Below, in pieces: positions 6,314 through 11,134 of a stretch of 11,134 nucleotides of DNA; position 1 is the first letter of the stretch, and every line of letters starts with the position of its first letter. Origin of the DNA: an uncultured Flavobacteriales bacterium (GTDB lineage Bacteria; Bacteroidota; Bacteroidia; Flavobacteriales; BACL11). Made by a program: the position numbers and the translations under genes. Location: NCBI GenBank assembly GCA_950069165.1, contig CATMIT010000049.1, forward strand, positions 1 through 11,134, in the 5' to 3' direction. The notes under the pieces were generated by a model. It searched no databases. It was not told where the DNA came from and saw only the letters and a program-made list of their open reading frames with translations.

Positions 6314-7547
6314 ATTCGTACCTAAGGGCTTCAATAGGATCAAGCTTGGCGGCTTGCAGTGCTGGGAATATTCCAGCAACAATACCAACCATAATACAAA
6401 GCGATATTCCGGAAAATATCCAAAGCCAAGGAATTACAAAAACACCCCCAATAAAAGAGGAGGTTAAATTTCCGATAAGAACGCCAAGAACAATACCCGC
6501 CAATCCGCCCAACTGACAAACCACAATAGCTTCTGTTAAAAACTGATCTCTTATCAAATAAGGAGTTGCACCCATTGCTTTTCGGATGCCAATTTCTTTG
6601 GTTCTTTCAGTAACCGATACCAACATAATATTCATCAGCCCTATTGCTGCTCCAATTAAAGTAATGATACCAATAAGGGTTGCTGCCATGGTTACATATT
6701 TTATATTTTCAATGAGCATATTTGCCAAATTATCACTTTTTACAATGGTAAAATTATCCTCCTGAATTGGTTTTAGTTTTCTGACACTTCTTAATTGTGC
6801 AATTGCAGCACCAATTGCCGGATCTAATTCTTCTATTTTATTACACATTACACTAATGGTGTAGGACTGATTGCTTCTACTAAAAAATTGTCTTGCATAA
6901 GTAATGGGGATTAGCACTGTTTTATCGCCACCAAAACCCATAGCCGAACCTTTTTCTGCCAATACGCCAATCACTTTAAATTTCAAGTTCCCTCCGGTTA
7001 TGGTTTTTCCGACAGCACTTGTATTAGGAAAAACTTTGTCCTTTACTTCCTTGCCGATAATAATTACATTTCTACCAAAATTTATTTCATCAATCGAAAA
7101 ATTCCTTCCCTCTGTTAGTTCATAGCCAGAGGTAAAAAGATAGTTTTCATCCGTCCCCCAAACGCTAATATTGGGGTCACTTTTTCTGCTTTCGTATTTT
7201 ACGGTTGCCGCACCAGCCACCCATGAGGAAATTGAAACTTTAGAAGGGAATTCATATTTTTCCTTAAAACTAACTGCATCTCGGTATTTGACTGGCGGAT
7301 AGTTTTTGGGCTTTTCTCCATCTTTTCCAATACGAATGTGCATGCCATAATTTTTAATGGTAAAAGTGTTAGCACCCATGGAAGTGAAATTCTCAGATAT
7401 GGAGCCTTTAATGGATTCAATAGCAGTTAGAATCCCCACCAAAGCCATGATTCCAATTGCAATAATAAGGATGGTAAGTATGCTTCTTAGTAGGTTATGC
7501 TTAATGGCCTGAATGGCAATTTTTATGTTTTCAAAATATACTTGCAT
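6312..7547 (-). CDS. ABC transporter permease, MacB/FtsX type
   Basis: Inner-membrane permease of the type VII (MacB-like) ABC family, which couples cytoplasmic ATP hydrolysis to movement of a periplasmic domain. I start at ATG 7547 (411 residues, MQVYFENIKIA), the usual start context; a TTG four codons earlier at 7559 is the alternative. Layout: TM1 at about 20-43, a MacB-type periplasmic core domain at about 44-280, then TM2 (about 285-310), TM3 (about 335-360) and TM4 (about 373-395). The short loop ERTKEIGIRKAMGA (313-326) and the C-terminal FPALQAAKLDPIEALRYE are hallmark FtsX-domain sequences. No ATPase (MacB-NBD/LolD-like) or MacA-type adaptor gene is next to it, so it must use a partner encoded elsewhere. 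Substrate is unknown; export or lipoprotein-type transport are both possible. It is convergent with rplI and divergent from aconitase. Confidence 0.92.
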   Translation of the reverse strand: MQVYFENIKIAIQAIKHNLLRSILTILIIAIGIMALVGILTAIESIKGSISENFTSMGANTFTIKNYGMHIRIGKDGEKPKNYPPVKYRDAVSFKEKYEFPSKVSISSWVAGAATVKYESRKSDPNISVWGTDENYLFTSGYELTEGRNFSIDEINFGRNVIIIGKEVKDKVFPNTSAVGKTITGGNLKFKVIGVLAEKGSAMGFGGDKTVLIPITYARQFFSRSNQSYTISVMCNKIEELDPAIGAAIAQLRSVRKLKPIQEDNFTIVKSDNLANMLIENIKYVTMAATLIGIITLIGAAIGLMNIMLVSVTERTKEIGIRKAMGATPYLIRDQFLTEAIVVCQLGGLAGIVLGVLIGNLTSSFIGGVFVIPWLWIFSGISLCIMVGIVAGIFPALQAAKLDPIEALRYE

Positions 7548-7551
7548 ACGC

Positions 7552-7579
7552 TTGGGCAAGATACAAAAAGGGAGCCCAA
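7552..7579. repeat. Inverted repeat upstream of the permease start
   Basis: TTGGGC (7552-7557) and GCCCAA (7574-7579) form a perfect 6-bp inverted repeat with a 16-nt spacer, ending only 4 nt before the permease ATG on the minus strand. In the permease transcript it could fold just ahead of the start codon, or on DNA it could be an operator. It is short enough to be chance. Confidence 0.3.
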
Positions 7580-7605
7580 AATTTCATTTCACCCTTTTAT
7601 TTTTT

Positions 7606-7613
7606 TAACTTTG
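7606..7613 (+). promoter_or_regulatory. Candidate -7 promoter element for aconitase
   Basis: TAACTTTG fits TAnnTTTG and lies 30 nt before the ATG at 7644, giving a leader of roughly 25 nt. It falls inside the longer open frame that begins at 7497, which argues for the downstream start. No good -33 TTG is seen. Confidence 0.5.
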
Positions 7614-7643
7614 CAATACTTAATTTACCTTATAAAAACATAT

Positions 7644-9911
7644 ATGGCATTCGATATTAATATGATAAAAAAGGTTTACAGCAAGTTTCCCGAAAGGATT
7701 CAAGCTGCACGAAAAGCAACAGGGAAACCTTTAACTTTATCAGAAAAAATTCTTTACACTCACCTTTGGTATGGTAATGCAGAAACTGCATTTACAAGAG
7801 GAGAAGATTATGTTGATTTTGCACCAGATAGAGTAGCCATGCAAGATGCAACTGCACAAATGGCCCTTTTGCAATTCATGCAAGCAGGAAAAGATAAAGT
7901 AGCTGTACCTTCTACCACTCATGCCGATCATTTAATATTAGCTAAATTAGGCGCGGATAGAGATTTGCAAGAAAGTTTAAATACCAATAATGAGGTGTTT
8001 AATTTTTTAAGTTCTGTATGTAATAAATATGGAATTGGCTTTTGGAAACCAGGAGCCGGAATTATCCATCAAGTAGTATTAGAAAATTATGCCTTCCCTG
8101 GAGGAATGATGATTGGAACCGATTCTCATACGGTAAATGCAGGAGGATTAGGAATGGTTGCAATTGGTGTAGGTGGTGCTGATGCTGTGGATGTAATGGC
8201 AGGAATGGCTTGGGAGTTAAAATTCCCTAAATTAATTGGCGTAAAACTTACAGGAAAACTAAGTGGCTGGGCTGCTCCAAAAGATGTGATTTTAAAGGTA
8301 GCTGGAATCCTTACTGTAAAAGGTGGAACTGGAGCGATTGTAGAATATTTTGGTGAAGGAGCGCAATCCCTTTCCGCAACAGGAAAAGGAACCATTTGTA
8401 ATATGGGGGCTGAAATTGGAGCTACAACCTCAACTTTTGGTTATGATGCAAGTATGGAAAGATATTTACGTGCAACAGATAGAAATGATGTTGCTGATGC
8501 TGCAAATAAAATAAAACAACACTTAACAGGAGATGCAGAGGTTTATAAAAATCCTGAACAGTATTTTGATCAGGTGATTGAAATCAACTTATCGGAATTA
8601 AGTCCACACTTAAACGGCCCATTTACTCCAGATTTGGCTACTCCTGTGGCGGAAATGAAAGAAAAGGCAATAAAAAACGATTGGCCTTTGGATGTGGAAT
8701 GGGCACTGATTGGTTCTTGCACCAACTCTTCTTATGAGGATTTAACCAGAGCCGCTTCAATTGTGGAAGATGCGGTAAGTAAGGGGCTTAAACCCAAAGC
8801 GAAATTAGGAATAAATCCTGGTTCGGAACAAGTGAGATTCACTGCTGAAAGAGATGGATTGATGGACTCCTTTATGAAGTTTGAATCCACTAAAATATTC
8901 ACTAATGCTTGCGGACCATGTATTGGGCAATGGGACAGAGAAGGTGCTAGCAAACAAGAAAAAAATACAATTGTGCATTCCTTCAACAGGAACTTTGCCA
9001 AGCGTGCGGATGGAAATCCAAACACCCATGCATTTGTTGGCTCACCAGAAATGGTAGCTGCTATTGCAATTTCTGGAAGACTGGATTTTAATCCTATAAC
9101 TGACACCCTTACAAACGAAAATGGTGAAAAGGTAAAACTAGCAGAGCCTCACGGAGTGGAATTACCAAAAAATGGATTTGCAGTAGAAGATAATGGCTAT
9201 CAAGAACCAGATGAAGATGGAAGTAGAATTCAAGTGGTTATCAACCCTAAATCAAACAGATTACAATTATTAACTCCTTTCTCTGCTTGGGATGGAAAAA
9301 ACATAATGGGATCAAAACTACTGATAAAAACAGCAGGAAAATGTACTACTGACCATATCTCTATGGCAGGACCATGGCTAAGATACAGAGGTCATTTGGA
9401 TAATATATCCAACAACTGTTTGATTGGTGCTGAAAATGCTTTTAGTGGGGAAACAAATGCTGTCGTTAGTCAGATTGACGGAACAACAGATGAAGTTCCA
9501 ATTATTGCCAGACAATATAAAAAAGCAGGAATTACTACCATTATAGTGGGGGATCATAATTATGGGGAAGGCTCTTCAAGAGAGCATGCCGCAATGGAAC
9601 CAAGACATCTTGGTGTGATGGCGGTTATTGCAAAATCATTTGCCAGAATTCATGAAACAAATCTTAAAAAACAAGGGATGTTAGGACTGACTTTTGCAAA
9701 TGAAAATGATTATGATTTGATAAAAGAAGATGATACATTCAACTTCACAGATTTAGCTGCTTTCTCAGAAGGGAAACAACTGACTTTAGAAGTAGTACAT
9801 ACTGATGGAACAACGGATACTATTATGCTAAATCATACATATAATGAAGCCCAAATTGATTGGTTTAAAGCAGGTTCTGCCCTCAACTTAATTAGAAAAC
9901 AGAACACTTAA
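7644..9911 (+). CDS. Aconitate hydratase, mitochondrial (ACO2-like) type
   Basis: [4Fe-4S] enzyme converting citrate to isocitrate via cis-aconitate in the TCA cycle; its product is the substrate of the isocitrate dehydrogenase at the left edge. I start at ATG 7644 (755 residues, MAFDINMIKKVYSKFPERI), matching the mature length of mitochondrial-type aconitases. The frame extends 49 codons upstream, but that stretch overlaps the divergent permease gene and the promoter. Cluster ligands are C359 (GSCTNSSYED, 357-366), C423 and C426 (ACGPCIGQW, 422-430). Other active-site landmarks are PSTTHADH (89-96), GTDSHT (158-163) and the swivel-domain loop GEGSSREHAAMEPRHLG (641-657), with S644 and R646 equivalent to the pig catalytic Ser642/Arg644. 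All cysteine ligands are present, so it should be active. No neighbouring gene is in the same direction, so it is probably monocistronic. It is not the AcnB type and is shorter than the roughly 890-residue AcnA type. Confidence 0.97.
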   Translation: MAFDINMIKKVYSKFPERIQAARKATGKPLTLSEKILYTHLWYGNAETAFTRGEDYVDFAPDRVAMQDATAQMALLQFMQAGKDKVAVPSTTHADHLILAKLGADRDLQESLNTNNEVFNFLSSVCNKYGIGFWKPGAGIIHQVVLENYAFPGGMMIGTDSHTVNAGGLGMVAIGVGGADAVDVMAGMAWELKFPKLIGVKLTGKLSGWAAPKDVILKVAGILTVKGGTGAIVEYFGEGAQSLSATGKGTICNMGAEIGATTSTFGYDASMERYLRATDRNDVADAANKIKQHLTGDAEVYKNPEQYFDQVIEINLSELSPHLNGPFTPDLATPVAEMKEKAIKNDWPLDVEWALIGSCTNSSYEDLTRAASIVEDAVSKGLKPKAKLGINPGSEQVRFTAERDGLMDSFMKFESTKIFTNACGPCIGQWDREGASKQEKNTIVHSFNRNFAKRADGNPNTHAFVGSPEMVAAIAISGRLDFNPITDTLTNENGEKVKLAEPHGVELPKNGFAVEDNGYQEPDEDGSRIQVVINPKSNRLQLLTPFSAWDGKNIMGSKLLIKTAGKCTTDHISMAGPWLRYRGHLDNISNNCLIGAENAFSGETNAVVSQIDGTTDEVPIIARQYKKAGITTIIVGDHNYGEGSSREHAAMEPRHLGVMAVIAKSFARIHETNLKKQGMLGLTFANENDYDLIKEDDTFNFTDLAAFSEGKQLTLEVVHTDGTTDTIMLNHTYNEAQIDWFKAGSALNLIRKQNT

Positions 9912-9961
9912 AAAAAAATTAAGAGGTATCATCCTCACAATTTTCGTAATTGCTATTACTA

Positions 9962-10048
9962 TTATTTTTTAATTGTGGACCAAAGTTTTGGTGGAGCACC
10001 TTTGCACTCACTAAGCTCAATACACTTTTTGGTATAGTTTTTATACAT
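9962..10048 (-). CDS. Possible 28-residue small ORF, unrecognised (doubtful)
   Basis: The 153-bp gap between aconitase and the HsdR-N gene holds little else. On the minus strand ATG 10048 to TAA 9962 encodes 28 residues, with C9, C15 and two proline-adjacent lysines (CKGAPPKLW at 15-23). It starts 16 bp after the HsdR-N stop, in the same direction, and a stop codon lies immediately upstream in frame. There is no SD, and I know no family it belongs to. Several short inverted repeats (ACCAAA/TTTGGT, GGTG/CACC, GTATA/TATAC) also lie here. It could be a small co-transcribed protein, the remnant of a gene, or a chance ORF. No clear terminator for aconitase is visible; a weak CAATT/AATTG hairpin at 9938-9952 precedes a T-rich tract. 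Confidence 0.18.
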   Translation of the reverse strand: MYKNYTKKCIELSECKGAPPKLWSTIKK

Positions 10049-10064
10049 TTAGGAAAGCAAGCAT

Positions 10065-10511
10065 CTAAAAAGTAGGAATATCATCCAAAAAACTAATGGA
10101 GTTATTCTCATAATCCATCCTACAACAAAAGTGCTGGATTCCATTTGTCACCACCAAATATTCAACTTTTAACTTAAAATTATATTTTGCTATCTGGTTA
10201 AAAGTATCCTGGGTGATCTTAATATTTGGGGCCTTGCATTCCACTATCATTTTTGCTTTTCCTTCTCTAGTATAAAGCACAATATCTGCTCTTGTTTTTA
10301 AAGCATTATATTTTATCATTTTCTCCACTCCCATCAATCCCATTGGGTAGTTTTTCTCATTATTTAAGTAATGGATAAAGTGCTGCCGTACCCATTCTTC
10401 TGGGGTTAAAATAAAATATTTTTTTCTTATCACATCAAAAACTTGTATAGTTCCTTCAACTGATTTAGTTTTGAGGGCTACATTTGGCAACATTAATTTT
10501 GGCATATTCAT
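10065..10511 (-). CDS. Stand-alone HsdR N-terminal-domain protein (PD-(D/E)XK nuclease-like), function unknown
   Basis: A 148-residue protein with the fold signature of the type I restriction R-subunit N-terminal domain, but no helicase/translocase part and no HsdM or HsdS nearby. The N-terminal portion has FDVIRKKYFILTPEEWVRQH (25-44), typical of small Bacteroidota proteins of this family. The nuclease-like part has D76 (RADIVLY), E91-C-K93 (IVECKAP) and Q106-x3-Y110, so the D, E-x-K and Q-x-x-x-Y positions of RecB/HsdR-type nucleases are all retained. I chose ATG 10511, 17 codons inside the longest frame: the extra N-terminus would overlap holA, and MNMPKL is the normal kind of start. M3 at 10505 is an alternative. 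It is head to head with holA, with 13 bp between start codons. The domain call is firm; nuclease activity and cellular role are not known to me. Confidence 0.85.
   Translation of the reverse strand: MNMPKLMLPNVALKTKSVEGTIQVFDVIRKKYFILTPEEWVRQHFIHYLNNEKNYPMGLMGVEKMIKYNALKTRADIVLYTREGKAKMIVECKAPNIKITQDTFNQIAKYNFKLKVEYLVVTNGIQHFCCRMDYENNSISFLDDIPTF
10470..10501 (+). promoter_or_regulatory. Candidate holA promoter inside the HsdR-N gene (TTTG, 20 bp, TAATTTTG)
   Basis: TTTG at 10470-10473 and TAATTTTG at 10494-10501, spaced 20 bp, fit the Bacteroidota -33/-7 consensus. The -7 box ends 23 nt before the holA ATG. The whole promoter lies inside the 5' coding end of the oppositely directed HsdR-N gene. 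A second -7-like TACATTTG at 10479-10486 has no -33 partner. Confidence 0.5.
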
Positions 10512-10524
10512 AAAAGCAAAATAA

Positions 10525-11134
10525 ATGAAATTTAAAGACATCCTAACCTCTATTGATAACAAAGTCTATCATCCTGTTTATTTTCTTACTGGTGAAGAAC
10601 CATTTTATATTGATAAAATTTGTGACTACTTAGCTAAAAATATTTTAGAGCCCCAAGAGAAAGAGTTTAATCAATCTGTGCTTTATGGAAAAGAAGTGGA
10701 TGTAGCCCAAATAATTGCTGAGGCAAAACAATTTCCTTTTGGCGCTACTCACAGAGTAGTAATTGTAAAGGAAGCACAAAACATCAAAAACATAGAGGAA
10801 TTGGAAAGCTATCTGAACAATCCTCAACCCTCCACTATTTTAGTGATGTGCTACAAATACAAAAAACTAGACAAGCGAAAAAAGTTTACAAAAACCTTAG
10901 AAAAAAAGGCATTACTTTTTGAAAGCAAAGGGCTTTATGATAATCAAGTGCCTGATTGGATTGCAAAGTATTTAGAAGAAAAAGGATACCAAATTGAAGA
11001 AAAAGCATCCTTTATGTTGGCAGAGTTTTTAGGAACAGAGCTTGCCAACATCAGTAATGAGCTAGATAAATTAATGGTAATTGTAAAAAAGGAAGAAAAA
11101 ATTACTGCTAGTATTGTTGAGAAGAATATTGGCA
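10525..11134 (+). CDS. holA: DNA polymerase III subunit delta (N-terminal part; runs off the right edge)
   Basis: Clamp-loader subunit that binds and opens the beta clamp, working with DnaX, whose gene is also in this window. The first 203 residues are present, roughly 60 percent of the usual 330-345. Start ATG 10525 gives MKFKDILTSIDNKVYHPVYF. Family features: the YFLTGEEPFYID strand-turn (19-30), expected at the start of the delta AAA+-like fold, which in delta lacks a working Walker A and binds no ATP; FGATHRVVIVKEAQ (72-85); the basic KKLDKRKKFTKTLEKKA (113-129); and LGTELANISNELDKLMV (169-185), equivalent to the region of delta that precedes the collar domain. No frameshift is seen in the visible part. 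The upstream side is the HsdR-N gene in the opposite direction, with a shared 13-bp gap. Confidence 0.93.
   Translation, partial: MKFKDILTSIDNKVYHPVYFLTGEEPFYIDKICDYLAKNILEPQEKEFNQSVLYGKEVDVAQIIAEAKQFPFGATHRVVIVKEAQNIKNIEELESYLNNPQPSTILVMCYKYKKLDKRKKFTKTLEKKALLFESKGLYDNQVPDWIAKYLEEKGYQIEEKASFMLAEFLGTELANISNELDKLMVIVKKEEKITASIVEKNIG

Noticed and set aside
7548..7559. TTG start four codons upstream for the ABC permease
   Set aside because: The ATG at 7547 gives the usual family start; the four extra codons lie in the inverted-repeat region with no SD.
7497..7643. A 49-codon N-terminal extension of aconitase from ATG 7497
   Set aside because: It overlaps the divergent permease gene and the aconitase -7 element, and the downstream ATG gives the normal family N-terminus. 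A targeting-like presequence makes no sense in a bacterium.
9923..9936. GAGG-N6-CCTC hairpin after aconitase as a terminator
   Set aside because: Only four base pairs and no following T-run; too weak to call.
10512..10562. Longer start for the HsdR-N protein (17 extra codons)
   Set aside because: The extension is antisense to the first codons of holA, is hydrophobic and does not resemble the family, whereas MNMPKL at 10511 does.
1..11134. Mobile elements, CRISPR arrays, tRNA or rRNA genes, phage or defence operon
   Set aside because: No transposase, direct-repeat array, cloverleaf or rRNA-like sequence was seen; the coding content is core housekeeping, and the HsdR-N protein lacks any restriction-modification partner.

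Overview
The window looks like a chromosomal housekeeping segment of a low-GC member of the Bacteroidota. The pointers are protein types (a eukaryotic-like NADP isocitrate dehydrogenase, a mitochondrial-type aconitase, and a HolA gene beside a stand-alone HsdR N-terminal-domain gene), A-rich translation initiation regions mostly without Shine-Dalgarno (SD) sequences, and several matches to the Bacteroidota promoter element TAnnTTTG upstream of genes. I cannot fix the class or genus by eye.

Layout. Positions 1-5021, minus strand, reading right to left: dnaX (clamp-loader tau/gamma), a membrane-anchored M16 zinc protease starting 11 bp after dnaX, and the first 108 codons of isocitrate dehydrogenase running off the left edge. 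Positions 5168-6260, plus strand: the ribosomal protein operon rpsF-rpsR-rplI, divergent from dnaX, ending at a strong bidirectional hairpin terminator. Positions 6312-7547, minus: a MacB/FtsX-type ABC permease without an adjacent ATPase. Positions 7644-9911, plus: aconitase. Positions 9912-10064: a short convergent gap with only a doubtful 28-codon ORF. Positions 10065-10511, minus: a small HsdR-N-type PD-(D/E)XK protein. It is head to head, with 13 bp between start codons, with the 5' part of holA (clamp-loader delta), which runs off the right edge.

Functional themes: two consecutive TCA-cycle enzymes (aconitase, isocitrate dehydrogenase), two clamp-loader subunits (DnaX, HolA), and bS6 and bS18, which help sequester the anti-SD tail of 16S rRNA in this phylum. 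Four open reading frames start downstream of the longest possible start (DnaX, permease, aconitase, HsdR-N protein), and I give the corrected starts.

I see no mobile element, CRISPR array, tRNA or rRNA. The most interesting signal is an uninterrupted A10 run in dnaX at the end of the clamp-loader core, with tandem stops in the -1 frame. It is a good candidate for programmed slippage making a short gamma-like subunit. The next two are the orphan nuclease-like protein divergent from holA and the strong SD in front of rpsR.
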